This document shows positions 27,198 through 36,070 of a stretch of 64,000 bases of DNA, in pieces. How positions within the stretch are numbered: position 1 is the first letter of the stretch; the number at the start of each line of letters is the position of its first letter. The position numbers and the translations under genes were made by a program. This DNA is from Eubacterium sp. Lineage in GTDB: Bacteria; Bacillota; Clostridia; Oscillospirales; Acutalibacteraceae. The notes below the pieces were generated by a model. It saw nothing but the letters and a program-made list of their open reading frames with translations. It did no database searches and was not told the DNA's origin. The stretch covers positions 129,001 through 193,000 of the forward strand of contig JARHZA010000002.1 in NCBI GenBank assembly GCA_029258375.1, given 5' to 3'.

Positions 27198-28205
27198 GTG
27201 AAAAAAGAAAAGTGGTATTATTTAGTTCTTAATTATTTTAAACAAAACAAAATAACAAATATAACAATTTTAATTTTTGTTATAATTTTTGCAATAATGT
27301 TTTATTTATATGAACTTGAGAAAGAGGCTTTATTTTATGCACTTGTACTTTGTGCTGTGTTTTTATTTGTTGTTTTTTTAATAGATTTTTATTTCTATAT
27401 AAAAGAACACAAAAAGCGTCTTAAAATAATTAAAAGCATAAATGTTATGATAGAGGATTTACCAATTCCAAAAACTCTTGCAGAAAAAGATTTTGAAGAA
27501 ATGCTGGTTGAGCAAAACAAACTTTTAAACGAATGTTTAACTACTTGGCACACAGAACGTAATGAGAGTATAGATTACTATACTACATGGGTTCATCAAA
27601 TAAAAACGCCAATTTCTGTTATGCAGTTAATTCTTCAAAGTCAAGATTCTGAAGAATACCGTGAACTATCATTTGAGTTATTTAGAATTGAACAATATGT
27701 GGAAATGGTTCTAACATATTTGCGCCTTGAAAGTGACACCTCTGACTATATTTTTAAAGAATGTGATTTAGATGTTATAATAAGGCAAGTGATTCATAAA
27801 TATGCATCACAATTTGTTCGCAAAAAGATTAGCCTTAAGTATACTCCTAAATCAACAAAAATTATTACAGACGAAAAGTGGATGACTTTTATAATTGAGC
27901 AAGTATTATCTAACAGCATTAAATATACAAATGAAGGCTCTGTATCTATTGAAGTTTTACCACAAAATATTTTAAAAATTTCCGATACGGGCATAGGAAT
28001 TGCAAAAGAGGATATACCAAGAATTTTTGAAAAAGGTTTTACTGGTTATAATGGTCACTTTGATAAAAAAGCAACTGGACTTGGATTATACTTATGTAAA
28101 ATGGCAGCAGATAACTTGTCTGTTAAAATAAGTGCAGATTCAACACCAGGCGTAGGAACAACAATTTATATTGATTACAATAACGAAAAGTTAGAGGTTG
28201 AATAA
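27198..28205 (+). CDS. Sensor histidine kinase, BceS-like (intramembrane-sensing type)
   Basis: The 335-residue protein has two membrane spans close together (about 15-35 and 42-65) with almost no extracellular loop. It carries the phospho-acceptor motif YYTTWVHQIKTPISVMQ (His near 133) and HATPase motifs around LSNSIKY, ISDTGIGI and GLGLYL. BceS-type kinases do not sense directly but read the state of the paired ABC permease. It starts with GTG at 27198 behind TTAGGA. A regulatory hairpin separates it from the transporter genes. Confidence 0.92.
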   Translation: MKKEKWYYLVLNYFKQNKITNITILIFVIIFAIMFYLYELEKEALFYALVLCAVFLFVVFLIDFYFYIKEHKKRLKIIKSINVMIEDLPIPKTLAEKDFEEMLVEQNKLLNECLTTWHTERNESIDYYTTWVHQIKTPISVMQLILQSQDSEEYRELSFELFRIEQYVEMVLTYLRLESDTSDYIFKECDLDVIIRQVIHKYASQFVRKKISLKYTPKSTKIITDEKWMTFIIEQVLSNSIKYTNEGSVSIEVLPQNILKISDTGIGIAKEDIPRIFEKGFTGYNGHFDKKATGLGLYLCKMAADNLSVKISADSTPGVGTTIYIDYNNEKLEVE

Positions 28206-28218
28206 TTTACCTTGCAAA

Positions 28219-28285
28219 AATGTCACATTAAACGGCTGAAATGTCACTTAATTAAATTTTAGTGATTCAGCCGTTTTGTTATAAT
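28219..28285 (+). promoter_or_regulatory. Hairpin, direct repeats and -10 ahead of the Bce-like ABC genes
   Basis: AATGTCAC occurs at 28219-28226 and 28240-28247, 21 bp apart (two helical turns), as expected for an OmpR-family regulator site. AACGGCTGAA (28231-28240) pairs with TTCAGCCGTT, giving a long hairpin that ends in TTTTGTT and may terminate the kinase transcript. A TATAAT (28280-28285) follows 25 bp before ATG 28311. The -35 is poor, as for an activated promoter. Confidence 0.55.
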
Positions 28286-28310
28286 TTGAGATGTAAGGGA
28301 GGTCGTTTTT

Positions 28311-29078
28311 ATGGCAATATTCGAGGCAAAAAGCCTTCAAAAAATTTATACAACAAGATTTGGAGGAAATCAGGTTAAAGCATTATCAAATGTATCTTTT
28401 TCTGTTGAAGAAGGTGAGTACATTGCAATTATGGGTGAATCCGGTTCTGGTAAAACAACGTTGCTAAATATATTAGCAGCACTTGATAGACCAACAAGTG
28501 GTGAAGTTTTACTTGAGGGAAAATCATTATTATCGGTTAAAGAAAAAGAACTATGTGCTTTTAGAAGAGATAATTTAGGATTTGTGTTTCAAGATTTTAA
28601 CCTTTTAGATACATTTACTATTAAAGATAACATTTTTCTTCCATTGGTTTTATCTAATAAAAGTTATGATGAAATGAATAAAAGATTAGTTCCAATAGCA
28701 AAAAAGTTAGGAATAGTTGACTTGTTGGAAAAATATCCTTATGAAGTATCTGGTGGTCAAAAGCAAAGAGCAGCGGTTGCTCGTGCTCTTATAACAGAAC
28801 CTAAACTTGTTTTGGCAGATGAGCCAACAGGTGCTTTAGATTCACGCTCAACAGATAGTCTTCTTAAAATTTTTAACGAAATAAATAATGAGGGACAAAC
28901 AATTTTAATGGTTACACACTCAACTAAGGCTGCAAGCCACGCAAGTAGGGTTTTGTTTATTAAAGATGGGGTTGTATTTCATCAAATTTATCGTGGAAAC
29001 AATAATGATGATAAAATGTATCAGCAAATTTCAGATACTTTAACACTATTGTCAACAGGCGGTGATGGAAATGAATAA
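28311..29078 (+). CDS. ABC transporter ATPase, BceA-like (MacB/LolD type)
   Basis: The 255-residue ATPase has Walker A GESGSGKTT, the Q-loop FVFQDFNLLD, the signature SGGQKQRAAVARAL, Walker B LVLADEPTGALD and the His switch MVTHS. It powers the FtsX-type permease that follows with an 8-nt overlap. In this context the role is defence against antimicrobial peptides by target protection, together with signalling to the BceS-like kinase. GGAGGTC lies before ATG 28311. Confidence 0.93.
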   Translation: MAIFEAKSLQKIYTTRFGGNQVKALSNVSFSVEEGEYIAIMGESGSGKTTLLNILAALDRPTSGEVLLEGKSLLSVKEKELCAFRRDNLGFVFQDFNLLDTFTIKDNIFLPLVLSNKSYDEMNKRLVPIAKKLGIVDLLEKYPYEVSGGQKQRAAVARALITEPKLVLADEPTGALDSRSTDSLLKIFNEINNEGQTILMVTHSTKAASHASRVLFIKDGVVFHQIYRGNNNDDKMYQQISDTLTLLSTGGDGNE

Positions 29079-31038
29079 CAAATTTTTTCCAAAACTTGCA
29101 GTTGATAATATAAAGAAAAACAGCAAAACATATATTCCTTATATTATTACTTGCATAGTTACCGTATCAGTTTTTTATATTATCAAGTCACTTTCGTTAA
29201 ACCCTGGACTTACAGAAATGATTGGTTCTCAAACATTATCAGAAATAATGTTTTTAGGTAGTATAATTGATGCTATTTTCTCTTTGATTTTTTTGTTTTA
29301 TACAAATAGCTTTTTGGTAAAACGAAGAAAAAAAGAGTTTGCTGTTTTTAATATTCTTGGTATGGAAAAAAAGCATCTTGCAATAACTTTAGCATGGGAA
29401 ACCTTGTTTGTTACTTTGATTAGTATTTTTGGCGGTTTATTATTAGGAATAGCTCTTGATAAAGTTATGTTTTTAGTAATAACAAAAATGCTTAAGTCTT
29501 ATATTAGTTTAGGGTTTTTTATTTCAAAAAGTGCTATTGTATCAACTATTATTATATTTATTGCAATATTTATCTTAATTTATCTAAATACAATAAGGCA
29601 GATTCATATATCTAATCCTGTTGACCTGTTAAAAGAGAAAAATGTAGGCGAAAAAGAACCAAAATCTAAATTGTTAATTGCTATTTTAGGTGCTATTTGT
29701 TTAGCAATTGGCTATTATCTTGCAATAACAACTAAAAATCCAATTGCATCTATTTGGGTGTTTTTTATAGCAGTTATTTTAGTTATTGCCGGAACATATA
29801 TGTTGTTTACTGCCGGCAGTATTGCATTTTTAAAACTTTTAAGAAAAAATAAAAATTATTACTACAAAACTAAGCATTTTATAAGCGTTTCAGGTATGAT
29901 GTACAGAATGAAACAAAATGCAGTAGGGCTTGCTAATATTTGTATTCTTTCTACAATGGTTCTTGTAATGATCTCATCAACAAGCAGTTTAATGATTGGT
30001 ATGGAAGAAATAAATCATAATCGCTTTCCTAATGATATTTCAATTTATACCAACGAAAGTTCAATTGATGAAAATGAAGAACAAGTAAATATTGTTAAAG
30101 ACATACAAAAAAAGAATAATTTAAAAGTTACTAAAGAACAAAAGTATAAATATTTGGCTTTTTCAGGTTATGTAAAAGGAGATTCTTATGATGCAGGATT
30201 TTCTCCTTTAAGTGAAGTTCTATGTTTTGTTCCACTTTCTGACTATAACGAAGCAATGGGAACAGACATGACTTTAAATAAAAATGAAGTTTTATTGTAT
30301 TCAAATAGGTCAAAATATAAAGAAGACAAAATTAAAGTTCTTGATAAAGAATATAATATTAAAGAAAAACTAAATAGTTTTTTAGGTAATGGTATTATTG
30401 AATCAAATGTTGCGCCAACAAAGTTTATAGTTGTTTCTGATATGAATGAGCTAAATGATATATACCAAAACCAAAAAAATACTTTAAAAGAATTTTCAAA
30501 AGAAATAAGAACTTATTATGGCTTTGATATAGCTGCAAGTGAAGATGAAAAGAAAGTAATATATAGTGAAATAAAAAATGAATTAGAAGAAAATGACTAT
30601 AATACAACGGTTGAGTCTAATGTAGGCGCAAGAGAAAGTTTTATGAGCCTTTACGGTGGATTCTTCTTTATAGGATTGTTCCTTGGTGCTTTGTTCATAA
30701 TGGCAACTGTTTTAATAATTTATTACAAGCAAATTTCTGAAGGTTATGAAGATAAAGAACGTTTTGAAATTATGCAAAAAGTAGGTATGAGTCATGAAGA
30801 AGTTAAGTCTTCTATTCATTCGCAAATTTTAACGGTGTTCTTTTTACCATTAGTTGTAGCAGGCATACACGTTTCAGCTGCACTTCCTTTAATTTTAAAA
30901 TTATTATCTACTTTAGGTCTTAATAATGCAGGATTGTATATTATTTGTACACTTGTTAGTTTTGTTGCTTTTGCAATAATGTATGTTGTAGTATATTTAT
31001 TGACTTCAAAAGTATACTATAAAATTGTTACAAGATAG
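29071..31038 (+). CDS. FtsX-domain ABC permease, BceB-like
   Basis: This protein of about 655 residues has the BceB layout. One N-terminal span is followed by spans near 55-75, 105-135, 150-175, 200-250 and 285-310. A large extracellular domain follows (about 310-525), then three C-terminal spans ending at about 650. The extracellular domain of this family contacts peptide antibiotics. Frame-compatible starts exist at 29062 (GTG), 29065 and 29071. I favour 29071 because AGGCGG is spaced 8 nt before it. Its start overlaps the ATPase. Confidence 0.9.
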   Translation: MNNKFFPKLAVDNIKKNSKTYIPYIITCIVTVSVFYIIKSLSLNPGLTEMIGSQTLSEIMFLGSIIDAIFSLIFLFYTNSFLVKRRKKEFAVFNILGMEKKHLAITLAWETLFVTLISIFGGLLLGIALDKVMFLVITKMLKSYISLGFFISKSAIVSTIIIFIAIFILIYLNTIRQIHISNPVDLLKEKNVGEKEPKSKLLIAILGAICLAIGYYLAITTKNPIASIWVFFIAVILVIAGTYMLFTAGSIAFLKLLRKNKNYYYKTKHFISVSGMMYRMKQNAVGLANICILSTMVLVMISSTSSLMIGMEEINHNRFPNDISIYTNESSIDENEEQVNIVKDIQKKNNLKVTKEQKYKYLAFSGYVKGDSYDAGFSPLSEVLCFVPLSDYNEAMGTDMTLNKNEVLLYSNRSKYKEDKIKVLDKEYNIKEKLNSFLGNGIIESNVAPTKFIVVSDMNELNDIYQNQKNTLKEFSKEIRTYYGFDIAASEDEKKVIYSEIKNELEENDYNTTVESNVGARESFMSLYGGFFFIGLFLGALFIMATVLIIYYKQISEGYEDKERFEIMQKVGMSHEEVKSSIHSQILTVFFLPLVVAGIHVSAALPLILKLLSTLGLNNAGLYIICTLVSFVAFAIMYVVVYLLTSKVYYKIVTR

Positions 31039-31046
31039 GGGCAGCT

Positions 31047-31541
31047 ATGGGTAGTTTTAATTTGTCTAAAGTTAAAAAAATTGTTTTACCTATTTTAGTG
31101 CTGTTTTTGTTAATTTCATTATCTGCTTGCAAATTTAATTATATGAAGTCTCAAGATGTTGAAAATATGATTGATAATATTGTAGGTAATATAAGTAAAT
31201 CACAAATTACAAAAGATGAAAACTTAATTGGAAAAAGAACTTCAAATGATTATTATACAGGTCAATATAATTCAAAATGTGAAAACCAAATTGGCAGAGA
31301 TGTTATTTTTGGTGGTGGTTCAATAAAAGAAAAAAGCATTAAAATTAGTGGCACAATAAAAACTGAAAAAGGAAAAGCAATAATAAGAGTTCGTCAAAAT
31401 GAAGATGTTAAAGAGTATTCCGTAAATAATGACGAGGTTTTTGTTGCTGAACTAAGTTTAGAAAATGGTGGTAATTATATTATGATTGATTACGATGATT
31501 TTAGCGGAACGGTTCAAATTTTTTCAGAGTATTCTAAGTAA
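31047..31541 (+). CDS. Small lipoprotein linked to the Bce-type transporter
   Basis: The 164-residue protein has a signal peptide with lipobox LSAC (Cys about 27), so it should be anchored on the outer face of the membrane. The rest is a small beta-rich domain (for example SIKISGTIKTEKGKAIIRVR and GNYIMIDYDDFSGTVQIF). I do not recognise the family. It lies 8 nt after the permease and is closed by a terminator, so it is the last gene of the operon and may assist peptide sensing or capture. Confidence 0.8.
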   Translation: MGSFNLSKVKKIVLPILVLFLLISLSACKFNYMKSQDVENMIDNIVGNISKSQITKDENLIGKRTSNDYYTGQYNSKCENQIGRDVIFGGGSIKEKSIKISGTIKTEKGKAIIRVRQNEDVKEYSVNNDEVFVAELSLENGGNYIMIDYDDFSGTVQIFSEYSK

Positions 31542-31548
31542 TTATAAA

Positions 31549-31588
31549 TAAAAGAGGCCTATTTATTATAGGTCTCTTTTATTTTTTT
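31549..31588 (+). terminator. Terminator of the Bce-type operon
   Basis: AAAAGAGGCCTA and TAGGTCTCTTTT pair around a 7-nt loop and are followed by ATTTTTTTATT. Confidence 0.85.
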
Positions 31589-31589
31589 A

Positions 31590-31641
31590 TTGACAAAAAT
31601 AGATTTTGGGTATAATATAACAGTGTTATATAACGGTGTTA
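31590..31641 (+). promoter_or_regulatory. Promoter and tandem palindromic operator of the TetR gene
   Basis: TTGACA (31590-31595) and TATAAT (31611-31616) are 15 bp apart. Immediately downstream are TAACAGTGTTA (31618-31628) and TAACGGTGTTA (31631-31641), two palindromes repeated every 13 bp. Their position at the likely transcription start suggests autorepression by the TetR protein encoded next. Confidence 0.65.
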
Positions 31642-31658
31642 TATATGGGAGTGGCAAG

Positions 31659-32276
31659 ATGATTGATTCAAAACAAAATACTCTTGATTCGATTAGAAAA
31701 TCAGCAATATGTGAATTTTCTGAAAAAGGGTTTAATTTAGCATCATTAAGAAATATTGTTAAAAATGCTGGTGTTACAACAGGTGCTTTTTATGGTTATT
31801 TCAAAAGCAAAGAAGAATTGTTTGAGTCACTTGTTAGTGATTCTTATAATTATGTTTTAAATAATTATCGTGAAACTCTTAATTCTTTTCAATCAATTCC
31901 TGAAGAATTGCAACCGGATTCTATGGGCGAAATGTCAACGCAATATATGATGAGTGTTTTACTTTATGCTTATGAACATTTAGATGAATTCAAACTATTA
32001 CTTTGTTGTTCAAAAGGAACAAGATTTGAGTTTATGATTGACGAAATGGTAGAAATTGAAACTAAGGCAACGCACGATTATATGGAAGTGCTTGAAAGGC
32101 TTGGACATCCGTCGCCAAAAATAGACGAACGACTTGAACATATTCTGATTACTGGAATGTTTAGTGCATTTTTTGAACTTATAATTCACAAAATGCCACT
32201 TGAGAATGCAAAAAAATATTTAACTGAATTGTGTGATTTTTATACAGCAGGTTGGATTAAGATTATGGAGCAGTAA
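31659..32276 (+). CDS. TetR/AcrR-family regulator beside the paired ABC transporters
   Basis: The 205-residue protein has a standard N-terminal helix-turn-helix (about 12-52; LASLRNIVKNAGVTTGAFYGYFKSKEELF) and a TetR-type effector domain. The frame is open from 31590, but ATG 31659 follows GGGAGTGG and starts MIDSKQN, the usual length before the helix-turn-helix. Two ABC half-transporter genes follow 120 bp later, the usual arrangement for control of an exporter. A different palindrome, shared with the heme genes, lies between them. Confidence 0.88.
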   Translation: MIDSKQNTLDSIRKSAICEFSEKGFNLASLRNIVKNAGVTTGAFYGYFKSKEELFESLVSDSYNYVLNNYRETLNSFQSIPEELQPDSMGEMSTQYMMSVLLYAYEHLDEFKLLLCCSKGTRFEFMIDEMVEIETKATHDYMEVLERLGHPSPKIDERLEHILITGMFSAFFELIIHKMPLENAKKYLTELCDFYTAGWIKIMEQ

Positions 32277-32297
32277 TGCTCTATAATTTTTAACATA

Positions 32298-32317
32298 GAG
32301 TTAGCAACGGCTAACTC
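32298..32317. promoter_or_regulatory. Shared palindromic operator, site 1 (ABC pair)
   Basis: GAGTTAGC (32298-32305) and GCTAACTC (32310-32317) are perfect 8-bp arms with a 4-bp spacer, 80 bp before the first ABC gene. It has the same core, GTTAGC-N4-GCTAAC, as sites at 36003 and 37447. A separate hairpin (GAAAACG/CGTTTTC) lies downstream at 32340-32360. Confidence 0.7.
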
Positions 32318-32396
32318 ACTTGTAAATTCTATATATTAAGAAAACGACTGCAGCGTTTTCAATATTATAATATTTTTAATTAAAGGGGGAGATCGC

Positions 32397-34169
32397 TTGA
32401 AAAAGCAATCAATTTTATCAAGGTTGATGAGCTATGCAGGTAAGCATAGATATTTAACCTACTCTTCGTGGATACTATCATCAATAAGTGCGTTAATTGC
32501 TCTTGTTCCTTTTTGGTATATATGGAGAATTTTGAAGGAAGTTCTCGCAGTTGCTCCGAATTTTAGTAGTGCAGCAAATTTAGAGTATTATGGCTGGATG
32601 GCAGTTTTGTTTGCTGTTTTATCATTGTTAATTTACATTTGTGGACTTATGTGTTCTCATATTTCGGCGTTTCGTGTTGCATCAAATATTAGAATTGAAC
32701 TTGTAAATCACATTACAAAGTTGACACTTGGATTTGCTGATGATTTTGGCAGTGGTAAATTAAGAAAAATTATAAATGAATCAAGTGCAGCAACAGAAAC
32801 ATATCTTGCACACCAGTTGCCCGATAAAGCCGGTGCAATTGCAACTCCTATTGGTCTTTTAATCTGCCTTTTCGTTTTTGATTGGCGTCTTGGTCTTTTA
32901 AGCCTTATTCCTGTTGTTCTTGGTTTTTTAATTATGACTTCAATGACAGGTAAAAAAATGACAGAAAAAATGAAACAATACCAAGATGCGCTTGATGATA
33001 TGTCTAATGAAGCAGTTGAATATGTTAGAGGTATTCCTGTTGTTAAAACTTTTGGGCAAACAGTTTTTTCTTTTAAAAAGTTTAAAAATTCTATTGATCA
33101 ATATAGCAAGTGGGTTATTGCATATACAAAAGAACTTAGAAAACCTATGACATTTTATACTGCTGCAATAAACGGCGTTTTTGTATTTTTAATTGCAGGT
33201 GCTTTGTTGATTACAAAAAATGGTGTAACAAGTGAATTTATTCTTAATTTAATATTTTACATAATAATTACACCAGTTATTTCTTTAACATTAACGAAAA
33301 TTATGTTTATGAGCGAAGACCATATGATTGTTTCAGATGCAATTAGCAGAATTGATAGTGTGTTAGAGATTAAGCCTTTGGCGGAATCAAATTCACCACA
33401 AAAGCCAAAAAATACATCTGTTGAAATGGATAATGTAAGTTTTAGTTATGATGGCGAAAATGATGTTGTTAAAAATGTTTCGTTAAATGTTAAGCCAGGT
33501 CACATAGTTGCACTTGTTGGGCCTTCTGGTGGAGGCAAAACTACTATTGTAAATCTTATTGCAAGATTTTTTGATGCAAAAAGTGGAACTGTTAAAATTG
33601 GTGGAGTAGATGTTAAAGATATTTCAAAAGAAGAACTTATGAATATGGTATCTTTTGTATTCCAAAACAGCAAACTTATTAAAGGTTCAGTAATTGAAAA
33701 TGTTCGAATGGGTAATAAAAATGCTACTGATGATGAAGTTATTAAGGCTTTAAAATCTGCTCAGTGCTTAGATATTATTGAAAAATTGCCTCAAGGTTTA
33801 GATACAATTATTGGAACAGAGGGCACTTATTTATCTGGTGGCGAACAGCAAAGAATTGCTATTGCACGTGCAATACTTAAAAATTCACCAATTATTATAC
33901 TTGATGAGGCTACAGCGTTTGCCGATCCTGATAACGAAGCAAAAGTTCAATCTGCATTTAAAGAACTTGCAAAAGGCAAAACCGTTATTATGATTGCACA
34001 TCGTCTTTCAACGGTTGTTAATGCGGATTATATTTATGTTGTTTCAGATGGAGAAATAGTAGAATCTGGAAGTCCTAAAGAACTTTATTCAAACAACGGA
34101 TTGTTCTCAAAAATGTGGCAAGATTATCAAAAATCTGCTCAGTGGAAAGTTGCAAAGGAGGTTTTATAA
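32397..34169 (+). CDS. ABC half-transporter (membrane plus ATPase), first of a heterodimer
   Basis: The 590-residue protein has a six-span exporter-type membrane domain (about 18-310) and an ATPase domain (about 335-575) with GPSGGGKTT, LSGGEQQRIAIARAI, IIILDEATAFADPD and the IAHRLS switch. The residue after Walker B is Glu, as in a competent site. The closest group I can suggest is the YbtP/YbtQ-IrtAB-like pairs, exporter-fold proteins that import siderophores, or heme/porphyrin efflux pairs. TTG 32397 follows GGGGGAG. The next gene starts 2 nt after the stop. Confidence 0.85.
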   Translation: MKKQSILSRLMSYAGKHRYLTYSSWILSSISALIALVPFWYIWRILKEVLAVAPNFSSAANLEYYGWMAVLFAVLSLLIYICGLMCSHISAFRVASNIRIELVNHITKLTLGFADDFGSGKLRKIINESSAATETYLAHQLPDKAGAIATPIGLLICLFVFDWRLGLLSLIPVVLGFLIMTSMTGKKMTEKMKQYQDALDDMSNEAVEYVRGIPVVKTFGQTVFSFKKFKNSIDQYSKWVIAYTKELRKPMTFYTAAINGVFVFLIAGALLITKNGVTSEFILNLIFYIIITPVISLTLTKIMFMSEDHMIVSDAISRIDSVLEIKPLAESNSPQKPKNTSVEMDNVSFSYDGENDVVKNVSLNVKPGHIVALVGPSGGGKTTIVNLIARFFDAKSGTVKIGGVDVKDISKEELMNMVSFVFQNSKLIKGSVIENVRMGNKNATDDEVIKALKSAQCLDIIEKLPQGLDTIIGTEGTYLSGGEQQRIAIARAILKNSPIIILDEATAFADPDNEAKVQSAFKELAKGKTVIMIAHRLSTVVNADYIYVVSDGEIVESGSPKELYSNNGLFSKMWQDYQKSAQWKVAKEVL

Positions 34170-34171
34170 AT

Positions 34172-35902
34172 ATGATTCAAAAACTTCAAAAAAGATTTGC
34201 TTTATCAGAGCAAGGGGCAAAGGATCTTATTAAAGGTTGCCTTGCGTGTGCGCTTCAAAACATATCTTTTCTATTTCCAGTAACTTTACTTTATTATCTT
34301 GTTTCAGACCTTATGAACGGTGGCGTTGGTAAAGATAGAATAGCGTTTTATGTTGTTGGTTCTATTTTATCAGTGTGCTTTATTTTATTGGCAACATATA
34401 TTCAGTACAATGCAACTTACCTTGCAACTTATGTTGAAAGTGGAAAAAGAAGAATATCTGTTGCAGAGCAACTTAGAAAATTACCTTTGTCTTATTTTGG
34501 TAAAAAAGATTTAGCAGATTTAACAAGCACAATTATGGCAGATTGCACATTTTTAGAAACTGCATTTTCACACTTTATTCCTGAACTTTCAGGTTCAATT
34601 ATTTCAACTGTTCTTATTTCTATCAGTTTATTTTTCTTTGATTGGCGAATGGCATTGGCAGCATTTTGGGTTGTTCCAGTTTCATTTATAATTGTTATGT
34701 TAACTTCAAAAATTCAAGAAAAAGAAAACAATAGATCTATGAAAACAAAAATTGTTTGTGCAGATGGTATTCAAGAATGTATTGAAACAATGCAAGATTT
34801 AAAAGCAAACAATGCAGAAAAAGAATATTTAAAAGGATTAAATAAAAAAATTAAAGCAGTAGAAAAGCAGGCAATTAGAACAGAATTAAGGCTTGCAGTT
34901 TGTATGGTTTTGCCTGGTTTGGTTTTAAAACTCGGCATTGCAACTGTTGCACTTGTTGGCGTAACTCTTCTTGTAAAGGGGTCAATAAATGTTTTAACAC
35001 TGTTTATGTTTCTTCTTGTAGCATCACGTCTTTATGACCCAATGCAAGCAGCTTTAAATAATCTTGCAGCAATTATAGCAAGCAGAACAAATATTTCTCG
35101 TATGAATGAAATACTTTATCATCCGGTTCAGCAAGGCAAAGAAAACCTTTCAAATAATGGTTGTGATATAGTTTTTGAAAATGTAGGATTTTCATATAAT
35201 TCAAACGAAACAGTTTTAAATAACGTTTCTTTTTCAGCAAAACAAGGCGAAGTAACTGCACTTGTTGGACCTTCAGGTGGTGGCAAAACAACCGTTTCAC
35301 GCCTTGCATCACGATTTTGGGATGTTAATAAAGGTAAAATAACTGTTGGTGGTATGGATATATCAAAAGTTGATCCTGAAGTTCTTATGTCGCTCTATTC
35401 AATAGTTTTCCAAGATGTTACTTTGTTTAACAACAGTATTATGGAAAATATTCGTATAGGTAAAAAAGATGCAACAGATGAAGAAGTCTTGGCAGCTGCT
35501 CATCTTGCAAATTGTGATGAATTTGCAGAAAGGTTACCAGAAAAATGGCAAACGAATATTGGCGAAAACGGTTGTGAACTTTCTGGAGGGGAACGTCAAA
35601 GAATTTCTATTGCACGTGCATTCTTAAAAGATGCACCAATAATTTTGCTTGATGAGGCAACGGCAAGCCTTGATGTAGAAAACGAAACAACAATTCAGTC
35701 TGCTATATCTCGTTTGATTAAAAATAAAACAGTTTTAATTATTGCGCACCGTATGCGTACTGTTGTTGGTGCAGATAAAATTGTAGTGTTGTCTGATGGA
35801 TGTGTTGCTGAACAAGGTACTCCAGATGATTTATATAAACAAAATGGCATTTATAAACGTATGGTTGATATACAGTCTAACAGTCAAAACTGGACTATTT
35901 AA
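34172..35902 (+). CDS. ABC half-transporter (membrane plus ATPase), second of a heterodimer
   Basis: This 576-residue partner has the same layout: six spans (about 22-300), then an ATPase with GPSGGGKTT, LSGGERQRISIARAF, IILLDEATASLD and IAHRMR. The frame is open from 34115 inside the previous gene, but AAGGAGG before ATG 34172 fixes the start. Both ATPase sites look intact. The operator shared with the heme operon suggests the substrate is a siderophore, heme or a porphyrin; the direction of transport cannot be read from sequence. A strong terminator follows. Confidence 0.85.
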   Translation: MIQKLQKRFALSEQGAKDLIKGCLACALQNISFLFPVTLLYYLVSDLMNGGVGKDRIAFYVVGSILSVCFILLATYIQYNATYLATYVESGKRRISVAEQLRKLPLSYFGKKDLADLTSTIMADCTFLETAFSHFIPELSGSIISTVLISISLFFFDWRMALAAFWVVPVSFIIVMLTSKIQEKENNRSMKTKIVCADGIQECIETMQDLKANNAEKEYLKGLNKKIKAVEKQAIRTELRLAVCMVLPGLVLKLGIATVALVGVTLLVKGSINVLTLFMFLLVASRLYDPMQAALNNLAAIIASRTNISRMNEILYHPVQQGKENLSNNGCDIVFENVGFSYNSNETVLNNVSFSAKQGEVTALVGPSGGGKTTVSRLASRFWDVNKGKITVGGMDISKVDPEVLMSLYSIVFQDVTLFNNSIMENIRIGKKDATDEEVLAAAHLANCDEFAERLPEKWQTNIGENGCELSGGERQRISIARAFLKDAPIILLDEATASLDVENETTIQSAISRLIKNKTVLIIAHRMRTVVGADKIVVLSDGCVAEQGTPDDLYKQNGIYKRMVDIQSNSQNWTI

Positions 35903-35912
35903 TATTTAGTTT

Positions 35913-35947
35913 AAAGGCTTGTCAATATTGGTTGGCAAGCCTTTTTG
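35913..35947 (+). terminator. Terminator after the ABC pair
   Basis: AAAGGCTTG and CAAGCCTTT close a stem with an inner CAA/TTG pairing, followed by TTTTTGCTTTT. Confidence 0.85.
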
Positions 35948-35971
35948 CTTTTGATTACAAATTTTCATTTC

Positions 35972-36000
35972 TTGACAAATTACTAACATAGTGTTAACAT
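35972..36000 (+). promoter_or_regulatory. Promoter of the HMA-regulator unit
   Basis: TTGACA (35972-35977) and TAACAT (35995-36000) are 17 bp apart. The spacer holds TAACA (35984-35988) and TGTTA (35992-35996) three bases apart. That resembles the TetR tandem site at 31618, though with wider spacing. Transcription would start near 36007, inside the operator. Confidence 0.6.
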
Positions 36001-36002
36001 TT

Positions 36003-36030
36003 AATTAAGTTAGCAATCGCTAACTTAATT
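36003..36030. promoter_or_regulatory. Shared palindromic operator, site 2 (HMA-regulator)
   Basis: AATTAAGTTAGC (36003-36014) and GCTAACTTAATT (36019-36030) are perfect 12-bp arms around a 4-bp spacer. This is the longest of the three sites and overlaps the expected transcription start, a typical place for a repressor. It precedes the gene for the DtxR-like/NEAT regulator, so autoregulation is likely. Confidence 0.78.
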
Positions 36031-36070
36031 ATAATTTAGTATCTTAAAATAATATAAGGAGAGTATTGTT

